From Spirosoma sordidisoli (GTDB taxonomy: Bacteria; Bacteroidota; Bacteroidia; Cytophagales; Spirosomataceae), in the NCBI RefSeq assembly GCF_004138325.1, contig NZ_SBLB01000004.1, positions 496,001 through 560,000 of the forward strand: DNA of 64,000 bases, written 5' to 3'. The translations under genes and the position numbers were made by a program. The notes beneath the pieces are model-generated. The model had not been told where the DNA came from. It worked only from the letters and a program-made list of their open reading frames with translations, and made no database searches. Shown here one piece after another: positions 25,720 to 35,377 of the stretch; position 1 is the stretch's first letter, and each line of letters starts with the position of its first letter.

Positions 25720-28700
25720 ATGAGGAAACATCTAACGTATTTATTCAGCCTTGTCCTATGTAGTTTACTAGCGTGCCTTACCAGCGCGACGTACGGACAA
25801 ACGACCGATGCCAGCATTACTGGCTTGATCAAAGCGGCCGATGGGCAACCCCTGCCCGGCGCCACCATTACCGCCCGCAACGAATCGACCGGATTCAAGA
25901 CCAGCACCGTGTCGAACGTCGACGGTCGGTTCATCATCCGGCAAACGCCCCTTGGCGGTCCCTATACCCTTACCGTTTCGTACGTTGGCTTCGCTAACCA
26001 GTCCCGCACCGGCTACCGCATCAACCAGGGCGACCAGCTCACGGTAAATTTTGACCTGACCGAAAACGCCAGCGAGCTCCAGGAAATCCGCGTTACCGAA
26101 AACGCCCTCAAAAACCGCGTCGACCGGCTCGGCGCCACCACCGCCATAACGGCCGATAACATTGCCAAACTACCCGTCAACAACCGGAGTTTTACCAACC
26201 TGCTGGCCCTGTCGCCCCTGAGTAACGGCGGTAGTGTGGGCGGTCAGCTTCCGTCGTCGACCAACTACCTCATCGACGGGGCCAGTGCCCGCAACAACCT
26301 GACCAGCGGGGCGCTCGGCAGCGGACCGTATTCGCTCTCGCTCGAAGCCATTCGCGAGTTCGAGATCAGCACCAACGACTACGACGTCACCAAAGGACGC
26401 CAGGGGGGCGGGTCGGTCAGCGTGGTTACCAAATCGGGTACGAATACCGTTACAGGAACCGCGTTTACCTATTACAACGCCGACGGCCTGTCGAGCCCGC
26501 GCGACATCCGGGGCAACGTGCGCACGGTCGATTTTTCGCGCTTCCAGTACGGCTTCAGCCTCGGTGGTCCGATCATCAAAGACAAGCTTCACTATTTTGT
26601 GGCGCTGGACCGGCAAACCGAGTCGGCCCCGTTCTACATTGCCGACATCCGGACCGACGCAGATGCCATTGCCCTCGGTATCAGCAAGGCCGTTCTGGAC
26701 AGTGTTATTACGATTGGTCGCGAGAAATACGGCCTGAGCAACACCCAGCAGGTAGGCGAGTTTAACCGGCAAACGGTAGCCAATACGCTCTTTACCCGGC
26801 TCGACTGGCAGATCAACCCCAAGAACGTACTGACGATCCGGAACAACTTCAGCAACTGGAACAACCCCAACAGCAATAACGACAACTCGGCCATCAACCT
26901 GTTCGAGGTATACGGCAGCTTCAAATCGCTGGAAAACAGCACCCTCGTATCGCTCCGCTCGACCCTGAAACCGACGCTGATCAACGAACTGAAAGTACAG
27001 TACCAGCATGCCACCCGGAACTACGAAGCCAACAGCCTGCTGCCATCGGCCAACATTCCGCGGGCCATCGTGACGGTACGGTCGCTGCTGCCCAACAACC
27101 GCACGGCCACAACCTCGGTGCAGCTGGGCGGACAGCGGTTCACCCCGGAGCGGAACATGGAAAACCAGATTCAGCTGGCCAACACCCTCTATTGGAACAA
27201 AGGCCGGTATAACTTCGCCTTCGGTACCGACAATACGCTGACCTATCTGGACACGTATATCTCGAACGAGCAGAACGGGCGGTTCATTTTCAACAGCCTG
27301 AGTGAGTTCAACAACCTGAATCCGTCGCGATACGCCCGCGAAGTACCCACCAACGGCATTCCGTCGGTGCAGCAGTACGTGCTGAACGCATCGCTGTTCG
27401 GGCAGGTGCAGTTCAACCCGCACCCCGACGTGGCCGTACAGGCGGGTCTGCGCTGGGACATGACCAGCTACCTGACCAAGGGCGATTACAACCCGGTGGT
27501 GGAGCGGGAACTGGGGCTGCGCACCGACGCCAACCCGACCGACTGGAACAATATTCAGCCGCGGTTTCAGCTGACCTGGAACCCGGGCAACAAAAACCGC
27601 GATATTCTCCGGATTGGCGGTGGGGCTTTCTCGGCCTACGTGATCAACTACGCCCAGGTCAACAACATCCAGAATACCGGTACCAAAGTAGCGGCCATCG
27701 ACGTAACGCGGCCGGCTAACCCGAGCCTGCCCAACCCCGTACCGCGCCCCGACTTCGTCTCGTACCGGCGCGACCCCAACACCGCGCCGGGCGTACCATC
27801 GGGCACCAGCGTCGTTTCGACCATTAACCTCAACGACCCCAACTTCCAGGTGCCGACGATCTACAAAGCCAATATTTCGTACAGCCGTTTTCTGGGCGAT
27901 AACGTTCGCCTAGGCGCCAACCTGCTCTATACGCGCACGGTCAACAACTACGTATATATCGATCAGAACCTGGTCGATCAGCCCGCCTTTACCCTGAGCA
28001 ACGAAGCCAACCGGGCGGTGTTCGTGCCGGCCAGCAGCATTGCGCCCAACAGCGGCCAGACCAACAACGTGCTGGGCCGGAAGACGCAGGCCGTGGGCCG
28101 TACGCTCATGCTCACCAACGGGGCCAAACTGCAGACCCTCTCGCTGGTACTCGACGGTGAAATCCGGCTGCCGCGCGATGGGTCGCTGGCATTCAGCTAC
28201 ACCTGGAACGATGCCCGCGACAACACTTCCTACAACGGCAACGTAGCCAATACGTCTACCTTCCGGCCGGTCAAGAGCGACCCGCGCAGCCTGGACGAGA
28301 TCAATTACTCCGACAACCAGTTCCGGCACAAACTCGTGGCCTACGGCTCTACCCCATCGGTGGCCGGTCTGGTGCTCAGCGTCCGGTTCACGGGTCTGGG
28401 TGGCACGCGCTACTCGCTGCTGGTCGACGGCGATATCAACGGCGACTTCGTAGGCGGGCCCGGCAACGACAACGATCTGGCCTTTGTCTTCAACCCGAAC
28501 AGTCCGGAAGTGGCCCAGGCCGTTCGGACGTCCATGCAGCGCGTCCTCGACAACCCCGACAACCGGGCCGCCGACTACATTCGCAGCAGCCTCGGCACCA
28601 TTGCCAACCGCAACGGGGGCGAAAACCCCTTCTCAGGCACGTTTGATGTGCGGCTCTCGAAGGTGTTCAAAACGTTCAGGACCCAGAAGCTGGAGCTATC

Positions 28701-28950
28701 GGTCGATGTGTTCAACTTCGCCAACTTCCTGGGGCAAACGCTGGATGGCGTGACGACCAAAGGCACCGAAGCCACATCGGCCCGCAACTGGGGCGGTAAC
28801 TTCAACCTCAGCAACCAGACGCTGCTGGTCCCAACGGGCTTCAACCCCGCCACCCGCCAGTACACCTATCGGGTCAACGAAAACGTAGGTACAACGCAGA
28901 AAAACGGAACGCCCTACTCGGTACAACTCGGCGCCCGGTATTCGTTCTAA
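25720..28950 (+). CDS. Oar-like TonB-dependent outer-membrane receptor
   Basis: The 1076-residue product has a signal peptide ending near TSATYGQ. A carboxypeptidase-regulatory-like domain follows (about 30-115; SITGLIKAADGQPLPGATITARN), then a plug domain with NFDLTENASELQEIRV and the plug-end sequence SLEAIREFEISTNDYDVTKGRQGGG. A long 22-strand barrel region ends in Phe (QLGARYSF). The lack of a SusD partner and the SVSVVTKSGTN motif put it with the Oar-like rather than SusC group. The substrate is unknown. The adjacent Crp-type gene on the same strand could regulate it. Confidence 0.92.
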   Translation: MRKHLTYLFSLVLCSLLACLTSATYGQTTDASITGLIKAADGQPLPGATITARNESTGFKTSTVSNVDGRFIIRQTPLGGPYTLTVSYVGFANQSRTGYRINQGDQLTVNFDLTENASELQEIRVTENALKNRVDRLGATTAITADNIAKLPVNNRSFTNLLALSPLSNGGSVGGQLPSSTNYLIDGASARNNLTSGALGSGPYSLSLEAIREFEISTNDYDVTKGRQGGGSVSVVTKSGTNTVTGTAFTYYNADGLSSPRDIRGNVRTVDFSRFQYGFSLGGPIIKDKLHYFVALDRQTESAPFYIADIRTDADAIALGISKAVLDSVITIGREKYGLSNTQQVGEFNRQTVANTLFTRLDWQINPKNVLTIRNNFSNWNNPNSNNDNSAINLFEVYGSFKSLENSTLVSLRSTLKPTLINELKVQYQHATRNYEANSLLPSANIPRAIVTVRSLLPNNRTATTSVQLGGQRFTPERNMENQIQLANTLYWNKGRYNFAFGTDNTLTYLDTYISNEQNGRFIFNSLSEFNNLNPSRYAREVPTNGIPSVQQYVLNASLFGQVQFNPHPDVAVQAGLRWDMTSYLTKGDYNPVVERELGLRTDANPTDWNNIQPRFQLTWNPGNKNRDILRIGGGAFSAYVINYAQVNNIQNTGTKVAAIDVTRPANPSLPNPVPRPDFVSYRRDPNTAPGVPSGTSVVSTINLNDPNFQVPTIYKANISYSRFLGDNVRLGANLLYTRTVNNYVYIDQNLVDQPAFTLSNEANRAVFVPASSIAPNSGQTNNVLGRKTQAVGRTLMLTNGAKLQTLSLVLDGEIRLPRDGSLAFSYTWNDARDNTSYNGNVANTSTFRPVKSDPRSLDEINYSDNQFRHKLVAYGSTPSVAGLVLSVRFTGLGGTRYSLLVDGDINGDFVGGPGNDNDLAFVFNPNSPEVAQAVRTSMQRVLDNPDNRAADYIRSSLGTIANRNGGENPFSGTFDVRLSKVFKTFRTQKLELSVDVFNFANFLGQTLDGVTTKGTEATSARNWGGNFNLSNQTLLVPTGFNPATRQYTYRVNENVGTTQKNGTPYSVQLGARYSF

Positions 28951-28956
28951 GCTGGC

Positions 28957-30309
28957 TCAGGCTGGTTCCGAAAAGCCATTGGTCGACAGGCCGATGGCTT
29001 TTTTTTCGGGCTTTGCCGGCTGCCGGATCTCCGCGATCATCACCGCCAGTACGAGGGTGTATTCGAGCGCCGTGAGCCAGAGGTTCTCCTGATAGGCCGG
29101 GGTTCGGTAGGTATGATACGACAGCGGCACCAGCGCCGACCAGACCAGCGGATACCGGAACCGGGTAAAGACCGCAGCCGCCACCAGCGAGGCCAGATAC
29201 CACGGATGCACGGTGGTGGCGAAGGCAAAATAAAGCGTCAGTGAGGCCAGCAGCTGGCTCGCTACGGGCACCCGGCGCCAGGCAAACGCAATCCAGAGCA
29301 GGCTAAACGTGGTGGTGACAGACAGCCAGGCCCCGATCAACCCGATGGCGTTGTAGCCCCTGATCCAGTACCCGATGGCCCGCAGCACGTAATACACACT
29401 GGCGTTGAACTCAAATTTCTGGAAGTAGAGATTGATACTCGAAAACACATTCCGGGCCAGATCGAGGCTGGCGAAGGGCGCAAACAGAAGGGCGGTAAAC
29501 AAGCCCGTCAGCAGAGCGTAGCGCAGGCCCCGCTGCCAGCCCAGCCAGCGAACGGCGAGCGGGATCAGCAGCAACGGCAGGAGTTTGGTAGCCACCGCCA
29601 GCGCCAGCGCCCCCGCCGACATAACCCACCGATCCTGCACCAGCCACCAGACCGCCAGCAGAACCAGAAAGATCATAACGGCTTCGACGTGCAGGTTGCC
29701 GGTCAGCTCCAGAATAACGAGCGGGTTGAGGCCGTACAGCAGCGCCAGATTGGGCGGGTAACCCAGCCGACGCAGCAGCGTCGCCATCAGCCACAGGGTG
29801 CCGATTTCACTCAGCAGAATCGGTAGCCGAAGCCAGATCACATTCCAGAACAGGCTATTGCCCGACAGCCAGGCCGCCACGCCGAACAACGCCTGGTTAA
29901 ACGGCGGGTATACGGTAAAATAGCCGGGTGAGTTCAGCTGCCGGAATAGCGTCTCGTTCAGCCCGGCCGCGGCAGCGATGTCGGTGCCGGGCAGCGCAGC
30001 AGGCAGATAGAGGTACGGGTTGAATCCATGGGCCAGCAGCCGCCCATCCCACACGAACCGGTATACGTCGTCAGAAAGGCAGGGTATACTCAGCAGCAGG
30101 AGCAGCCGAAAACCAATAGCCGACGCGAACAGAAACCGATCGACCGGCCCCGCTGCGGCACGCCGGACAACCAGCGCATACCCCAAAAATAAGCCCGTCA
30201 GCAACCCGATCAGCAGACCGAATTCCTGACGGGGTATGGCATACGCCAGTGTCAGATAGGCCGCAGCCGAAACCACCAGCCAGCCAATACGAAGAGGAGT
30301 TACGGTCAT
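28957..30309 (-). CDS. Polytopic membrane glycosyltransferase (GT87/mannosyltransferase-like)
   Basis: The 450-residue product has about eleven hydrophobic helices. An early loop contains CLSDDVYRFVWDGRLLAHGFNPYLY, the Asp-Asp plus DGR-x-x-x-G-x-NPY pattern of GT-C enzymes (GT87/DUF2029 and related mannosyltransferases). These use polyprenyl-phosphate-linked sugars on the outer face of the membrane. A later TVYPPFNQALFGVAAW block is also typical. Its ATG overlaps the stop of the upstream GT2 gene by four bases. The 3' end contains the hairpin that terminates the convergent receptor gene. Confidence 0.82.
   Translation of the reverse strand: MTVTPLRIGWLVVSAAAYLTLAYAIPRQEFGLLIGLLTGLFLGYALVVRRAAAGPVDRFLFASAIGFRLLLLLSIPCLSDDVYRFVWDGRLLAHGFNPYLYLPAALPGTDIAAAAGLNETLFRQLNSPGYFTVYPPFNQALFGVAAWLSGNSLFWNVIWLRLPILLSEIGTLWLMATLLRRLGYPPNLALLYGLNPLVILELTGNLHVEAVMIFLVLLAVWWLVQDRWVMSAGALALAVATKLLPLLLIPLAVRWLGWQRGLRYALLTGLFTALLFAPFASLDLARNVFSSINLYFQKFEFNASVYYVLRAIGYWIRGYNAIGLIGAWLSVTTTFSLLWIAFAWRRVPVASQLLASLTLYFAFATTVHPWYLASLVAAAVFTRFRYPLVWSALVPLSYHTYRTPAYQENLWLTALEYTLVLAVMIAEIRQPAKPEKKAIGLSTNGFSEPA
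28971..29006 (+). terminator. Terminator of the Oar-like receptor gene
   Basis: AAAAGCCATTGG pairs with CCGATGGCTTTT (one G-U pair) around an 8-base loop, then continues as a T-run. It lies 20 bases past the receptor stop, inside the last codons of the convergent glycosyltransferase gene. Confidence 0.85.
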
Positions 30310-31826
30310 GCGCTCACCGTCCGCAACGGCGGGGGAGCAACCGGCTGACCGACCGGACGGCGCCCCGCGTGGACGAGCGAATATACGAAGACCATCCCGA
30401 ACCCGACCATCAGCATGATGTGCAGGAAGAACATCCGGAAATCCTGGACGTAGAACGCCAGCACCAGCCCGCCCAGAAAATACAGCATCAGCAGGCCTTC
30501 GGCCATGGTGAGCCAGCTCAGCTGCCGACTAACGTACTTGTTAGCCGCCCAGCTGTCGGTAGCGGCTTTGACGTTGAACTTGGGCGTGCGCACAAAGGGC
30601 GTTTTGCGACCTATATAGCCTTCAATAACCGCAATGGTATTGTGCAGCGACAAGCCCATCATCAGCGACGAATACATGGGAAAATACCAGCCCAGTTTAG
30701 CCGGACTTTCGCGCTTGAGCAGCCAGAACGGAATGCCGTAGAACGACAGCAGAATCAGCAGGTTAAACTGGAACAGATTGATGATAAAAAACACCCACTC
30801 CCACTCCGGGTGCCGACTACGGATATAGATCAGCGGTACGCTCATCACGCCCAGCACCAGAACCAGAATAAAGGTAGCGCTGCTGAACAGGTGGTAAAAC
30901 GCATGAATCTTGACGGATAAGGACACGCCCGGTGTACGGAGGACCTTGACGAACAGCTTGCGGGCACACTCGGCCGCGCCCTTCATCCAGCGGTACTGCT
31001 GCGACTTCAGCGCGTTCATGGCCACCGGCAGCTCGGCGGGCGACCCAACGTCCTGCCGATATACGAATTTCCAGCCCCGCAGCTGCGCCCGGTAGCTGAG
31101 GTCGAGGTCTTCGGTCAGGGTATCGCTCTGCCAGCCACCCGCGTCGGCAATGGCTACCTTCCGCCAGACGCCCCCCGTCCCGTTGAAATTGGCTAGAAAC
31201 CCACCCGCATACCGGCCGCTCTGCTCAATCGTAAAGTGGGCGTTGAGCCCAAACGCCTGCAGCTGGGTCATGAGCGAAAAGTCTTCGTTCAGGTGCTCCC
31301 AGCGCGTTTGTACGATTGCCACTTTAGGATCGGCAAAGTGCGGAACGGTTTTGAGCAGAAAATCGGGGTCGGGAACAAAGTCGGCGTCGAAGATGGCAAT
31401 GAACTCGCCTTTGGCAAATTCGAGACCGTAGCCTAACGCCCCCGCCTTGAATCCTTTCCGCTCGGGTCGGCGCACGTGCTCGATGTCGAGCCCCCGCCGT
31501 TGGTATTCGGCTACCTTGGCCGCAATGATCGCCACCGTTTCGTCGGTCGAGTCGTCGAGTACCTGTATGTCGAGTTTATCGCTGGGGTAGTTAAGCTTTG
31601 CTACGGCATCGATCAGTCGCTCAACCACGTACAGTTCGTTATAGACCGGCAGCTGCACCGTTACGCGCGGCAGGCGGTCGGGCTGCGTCAGATCGGCCGA
31701 CTGGATCATCTCACGCCGTTTTCGCTCCGTGCGCAGGTAGATGATGATCAGGCTTAGCTGACCGCAGTTGTAGAGAAACAACAGCATCAACGCCAGCCCG
31801 TATAGGATAAGCACCAGCACTTCCAT
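30306..31826 (-). CDS. Processive family 2 glycosyltransferase (cellulose-synthase-like)
   Basis: The 506-residue product has an N-terminal membrane helix and a GT-A domain with the full processive signature: DDSTDET, DADFVP, TEDLDLSYRAQLRGW and QQYRWMKG (Q-x-x-R-W). Four or more C-terminal membrane helices follow (from about residue 320). This is the CESA/CelA-like or ceramide-glucosyltransferase-like architecture that polymerises a sugar on the inner leaflet and extrudes the chain. No PilZ domain or BcsB partner is present, so it is not a standard cellulose operon. It overlaps the GT87-like gene by four bases and is 98 bases from a DPM-like GT2. Confidence 0.88.
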   Translation of the reverse strand: MEVLVLILYGLALMLLFLYNCGQLSLIIIYLRTERKRREMIQSADLTQPDRLPRVTVQLPVYNELYVVERLIDAVAKLNYPSDKLDIQVLDDSTDETVAIIAAKVAEYQRRGLDIEHVRRPERKGFKAGALGYGLEFAKGEFIAIFDADFVPDPDFLLKTVPHFADPKVAIVQTRWEHLNEDFSLMTQLQAFGLNAHFTIEQSGRYAGGFLANFNGTGGVWRKVAIADAGGWQSDTLTEDLDLSYRAQLRGWKFVYRQDVGSPAELPVAMNALKSQQYRWMKGAAECARKLFVKVLRTPGVSLSVKIHAFYHLFSSATFILVLVLGVMSVPLIYIRSRHPEWEWVFFIINLFQFNLLILLSFYGIPFWLLKRESPAKLGWYFPMYSSLMMGLSLHNTIAVIEGYIGRKTPFVRTPKFNVKAATDSWAANKYVSRQLSWLTMAEGLLMLYFLGGLVLAFYVQDFRMFFLHIMLMVGFGMVFVYSLVHAGRRPVGQPVAPPPLRTVSA

Positions 31827-31923
31827 GTTCGTTTTGATTCAGTCGTGACGTTGAGTAGGCAGGCAGAGTCGGGTGATAGGCGTGTTTCTTGTCCACATAT
31901 TCGTTCAGCCCGGTTCCGTTCCC

Positions 31924-32688
31924 TCACCAATACTTAAATATAGTTGTAATGATCTTATAACCAGCCAGTACCGTTCCTTTCACGGTTCCCGATATTTTCG
32001 AGAAACCAATTCGTTTGCGGTAGTTGACGGGCACTTCTGTTGTTCGTAACCCCTGTTTGGCCGCTTTCAGCTGCATTTCTACCGTCCAGCCGTAGGTCGT
32101 ATCCCGCATTCCCAGCGCCAGCAGACTATCGAACCGGATAGCCCGGAAGGGGCCCAGGTCCGTGTAGCGAACGCCATACAGCCAGCGCAGCAGGGTGGTT
32201 GCCAGCCAGTTGCCGAACACCTGCTGGGGTGTCATCGACCCTGACTCCCGATGCCCCAGCGCCCGCGATCCAATCACCAGATCGGCCGTGCCCGCAGCAA
32301 TCGGAGCTACCACGTCCGGCATCTCGCCCGGGTAGTCGGAGTAGTCAGCATCAAGGAAAACTACAACATCTGGTTTTTGTTGCCGATTCTGAGCATAGGC
32401 GATGCCGCGCAGGCAGGCACGGCCATATCCCTGAATCGGTTCGTGCAGTACGGTGGCTCCGGCGCGGGCCGCTTCTACGGCTGTCTGATCATTGGAGTTG
32501 TTGTTAACAACGATTACTTCGTCGACCAGATGGGCCGGAATGTCACGAACCACCGAACCAACCGAGTTCTCTTCGTTAAAGGCGGGAATGATAACGACTA
32601 TTCTCAAGAGCTGTTTATTCAAACGTGTACCAGGGGCGGTTTGCTGACAGGCGCGTTGAGCCGACACCGAACACCGATTAGCGCCCAC
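31924..32688 (-). CDS. Dolichyl-phosphate-mannose-synthase-like family 2 glycosyltransferase
   Basis: A GT-A domain beginning RIVVIIPAFNEENSVG, with VDEVIVVNNNSND, the DADYSDYPGEM metal site and a terminal YRKRIGFSKISGTVKGT block. This matches polyprenyl-phosphate sugar transferases (DPM1/Dpm-like). The first 22 residues from ATG (MGANRCSVSAQR...) look unlike the family, so a TTG start at 32622 or 32607 is quite possible. It would make the polyprenyl-linked sugar donor that GT-C enzymes such as the downstream GT87-like protein use. It is divergent from the DUF2520 gene. Confidence 0.88.
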   Translation of the reverse strand: MGANRCSVSAQRACQQTAPGTRLNKQLLRIVVIIPAFNEENSVGSVVRDIPAHLVDEVIVVNNNSNDQTAVEAARAGATVLHEPIQGYGRACLRGIAYAQNRQQKPDVVVFLDADYSDYPGEMPDVVAPIAAGTADLVIGSRALGHRESGSMTPQQVFGNWLATTLLRWLYGVRYTDLGPFRAIRFDSLLALGMRDTTYGWTVEMQLKAAKQGLRTTEVPVNYRKRIGFSKISGTVKGTVLAGYKIITTIFKYW

Positions 32689-32736
32689 ATTACATCCATA
32701 AACTCTACTTCACCCAAAAAAATCCTATACTTGACC

Positions 32737-33537
32737 ATGGAAATTTCGTTCATCGGTGCGGGCAACCTCGCCTGGCATCTGGCCCCGGCCCTCGAAAACG
32801 CGGGGCATCACATCAACGAGGTATATAGCCGACAGCTTCAGCACGCTCGCCAGCTGGTCAGTAACCTATACGACGCCCACACGCACTCCGATCTGAATTT
32901 TGCCGATAGCCCATCCGAATTGTTTGTCCTGGCCGTTCCGGACGATGCGCTCGAAACGGTCTGCTCGCGGCTGGTACTCCCCGAAAATGCGCTGGTCGTT
33001 CATACGTCGGGCAGTATGCCGCTCGATTCGCTGAGTCAGTGGCTCAGTATATACAGCGACGTTCCGGTGCGGGCGGGAGTTCTTTACGCGCTGCAGACCT
33101 TCAGCCGTGGCATTACCTTCATGCCCTTCGACGAAATTCCGCTCTGCCTGGAAGCCGCCGACACCGCCACGGAAGAAACGCTGGTTCAACTAGGCCAGCA
33201 GCTCAGCGACGTGGTCTACGTACTCACTTCCGACGAACGCCGGGTGCTGCACATGTCGGCGGTATTTGCCTGCAACTTCACCAACCATCTGCTGGCGGTG
33301 GCGCATGACCTCACCACGACCCAGGGACTGGAGTTCGATCTGCTCCGCCCGCTCATTACCGAAACTGTCAGGAAAGCCCTTGCCGCCGACAACCCCGCCG
33401 ACGTGCAGACGGGTCCGGCCCGCCGGGGCGACCTGGGCACCATTGAAAGTCACCTTCAGTTACTGACCGATCAGCCCCGCCTGTCGGAGATCTATCAGGT
33501 CATGACGACCAGCATCCGACGCCGGTATGAGCCTTAA
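32737..33537 (+). CDS. DUF2520 Rossmann-fold dehydrogenase-like protein
   Basis: The 266-residue product has an N-terminal NADP-binding fold (MEISFIGAGNLAWHLAPAL), then LFVLAVPDDALETVC and ALVVHTSGSMPLDSL. The helical C-terminal DUF2520 domain contains HMSAVFACNFTNHLLAVAHDL and RPLITETVRKAL. The organisation resembles pyrroline-5-carboxylate reductase or ketopantoate reductase, but the substrate of this Bacteroidota family is unknown. The fold begins at the first codon, so the ATG is firm. It is transcribed away from the glycosyltransferase cluster. Confidence 0.87.
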   Translation: MEISFIGAGNLAWHLAPALENAGHHINEVYSRQLQHARQLVSNLYDAHTHSDLNFADSPSELFVLAVPDDALETVCSRLVLPENALVVHTSGSMPLDSLSQWLSIYSDVPVRAGVLYALQTFSRGITFMPFDEIPLCLEAADTATEETLVQLGQQLSDVVYVLTSDERRVLHMSAVFACNFTNHLLAVAHDLTTTQGLEFDLLRPLITETVRKALAADNPADVQTGPARRGDLGTIESHLQLLTDQPRLSEIYQVMTTSIRRRYEP

Positions 33538-33677
33538 TTAGCGCGTTATGACGTATTTTCGCAAAATTCTACAACCTGAGTGGAGTAATTTTTGTAATAA
33601 AGTGGTTATGCAACTAGTTGTAATTACTGGCGATATTTGTTTAGCTTACCCATCGCCGTACTAATTCTCCTGAATCT

Positions 33678-34175
33678 GTGTCTACCAATCATTATTTGAT
33701 CCATACACTCCTGAAGCCATATCTGGCGGGTTTATCGACCGAAGCAGAGAAAAAGGAGCTGGAAAGGCTACTGGCCGAAGATCCTGATCTTGTGGCGCAG
33801 ATCGAAGAGGTAGAAGCAGGTCTCGAGCACTATCTGCAAAAAAACGCGGTGCCGCCCCCGCCCAACCTCGACTCGGCCATCTGGCAGCGCATCAACGGTA
33901 CGGAAATTCAAAAGCGGGAACCCCAGCAACGCACCCAGGCCCCGCCACCGGCCCCCGAACCAGCCAGATCACCCTATATCGATGTCGAGGTCAGCAATAC
34001 CCACATTCAGGTACACAAACACTGGCGTACGGCCTTTATCGCGGTATTCATTCTCTCAAAGGTCTTCCTGATTCTGGGGCTCTATTACTATTTCAAGGCC
34101 AGTAGTCAGGAGCAGGAGATCGAACGGCTCAAAGCCACCGTTCAGCAAACGGCACCCGCCGGCCGGCTCCCCTGA
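33678..34175 (+). CDS. Anti-sigma-factor-like single-pass membrane protein
   Basis: The 165-residue product starts at GTG. The N-terminal 80 residues (LLKPYLAGLSTEAEKKELERLLAEDPDL and LDSAIWQRI) resemble the cytoplasmic domain of Bacteroidota anti-sigma factors, though without a zinc His-Cys motif. A Pro-rich linker follows. A membrane helix (AFIAVFILSKVFLILGLYYYF) at about 118-138 and a short coiled tail (EQEIERLKATVQQ) end the protein. The usual large periplasmic domain is missing and no sigma factor gene is adjacent. It could be an orphan or reduced anti-sigma factor. Confidence 0.7.
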   Translation: MSTNHYLIHTLLKPYLAGLSTEAEKKELERLLAEDPDLVAQIEEVEAGLEHYLQKNAVPPPPNLDSAIWQRINGTEIQKREPQQRTQAPPPAPEPARSPYIDVEVSNTHIQVHKHWRTAFIAVFILSKVFLILGLYYYFKASSQEQEIERLKATVQQTAPAGRLP

Positions 34176-34226
34176 GCGCCCTGACCAACCGGCCACCGGC
34201 TACACGCATGTGTTAAGACCCGTTTT

Positions 34227-35252
34227 ATGAAGATTTTCAGTAGCCTGCTTCTCGCGTTTCTGCTCCCCATCACGTCTGTACTGGCGCAGTGGCAACCGCA
34301 ATCGGTACAGACCGACGCCCACTTCCGGTCGGTCAGTATGGCCAGCCCCGATGTTGTCTGGCTGGGCGGTTCAAAAGGCACCTTCGTTCGCACCACAGAC
34401 GGGGGCCAGACCTGGCAAACCGGTACCGTTCCCAACGCCCAGGACTGCGACTTCCGCGATGTTCAGGCTATCGATGCCCAGACGGCCTTGCTGATGAGCG
34501 CTGGTCCGGCCGAGAAAGGACAGGCCCGACTCTACAAAACGACCGATGCAGGCCAGACCTGGTCGCTGGTGTATCAGACGCAGCAGCCGGGCGTATTTTT
34601 CGACGGCCTGGATTTCTGGGACAAACAGCACGGCATCGTTTTCAGCGATCCGGTCGATAACAAATGGGTGGTTCTCACGACCGATAACGGTGGCCAGTCC
34701 TGGCAGCCGGTACCACCGGGGAACCTGCCCCTCATGCAGCCCGGCGAAGCAGCCTTTGCCGCCAGCGGTACCAGCCTGGTCGTTCAGGGCAAACGAAATG
34801 TTTGGATTGCATCAGGCGGTTCTACGAGCGGTCGTGTATTTCGGTCCAGAGACCGGGGCCGCAGCTGGACGGTTACCACTACGCCCCTGCCCGCCGGTGA
34901 GGCAACGGGCCTGTTCGGCATGCGGTTCTTCAGCGAGAAGGTAGGAGTGGTCGTAGGCGGCAATTACAAAGCAGAGAGCCAGCCCGGCCCCAACGCAGCC
35001 ATCACCCGCGACGGGGGCCAGACCTGGGAGCGGCTGACCGAAACCAACCCGCCCGGCCTGAAAGAAGCCGTGGCGCTACTGCCCGGCGACCGGCTGCTGG
35101 TCGTAGGTCCGACGGGTACCAGCCTATCGGCCGATCAGGGCCAGACCTGGCAACGGCTCGATACCGAAGGGTTCCACGCCGTAGCCTGCCTGAAGGGTAC
35201 CTGCTATGCCGTGGGCGCCAAAGGGAAAGTCAGCAAGCAGGTCTTTAAGTAG
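34227..35252 (+). CDS. Exported YCF48-like beta-propeller protein
   Basis: The 341-residue product has a signal peptide (MKIFSSLLLAFLLPITSVLAQ). It carries repeated Asp-box-type strands: TTDGGQTWQTG, TTDAGQTWSLV, TTDNGGQSWQPV, RDRGRSWTVT, TRDGGQTWERL and SADQGQTWQRL. Six such blades suggest one complete propeller of the YCF48/HCF136 photosystem-assembly-factor family; non-photosynthetic members are of unknown role. It is smaller than the 1070-residue propeller protein near 17 kb but of the same repeat class. The preceding anti-sigma-like gene ends 51 bases upstream on the same strand. Confidence 0.86.
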   Translation: MKIFSSLLLAFLLPITSVLAQWQPQSVQTDAHFRSVSMASPDVVWLGGSKGTFVRTTDGGQTWQTGTVPNAQDCDFRDVQAIDAQTALLMSAGPAEKGQARLYKTTDAGQTWSLVYQTQQPGVFFDGLDFWDKQHGIVFSDPVDNKWVVLTTDNGGQSWQPVPPGNLPLMQPGEAAFAASGTSLVVQGKRNVWIASGGSTSGRVFRSRDRGRSWTVTTTPLPAGEATGLFGMRFFSEKVGVVVGGNYKAESQPGPNAAITRDGGQTWERLTETNPPGLKEAVALLPGDRLLVVGPTGTSLSADQGQTWQRLDTEGFHAVACLKGTCYAVGAKGKVSKQVFK

Positions 35253-35377
35253 GACCAATGAACGGCCATCAGCGCAGCCGGTGTCTCACGATAACAGCCA
35301 GAACCGCTTCAGCCAATAAAGTATAAACCGCCGTCGTTATTCAGCCGTGTTGAACGAATAACCCCATCCGGTTTACA

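Noticed and set aside
32726-32733. A TATACTTG box before the DUF2520 gene
   Set aside because: It is 4 bases from a start codon that is fixed by the Rossmann fold, so it cannot be the promoter unless the message is leaderless.
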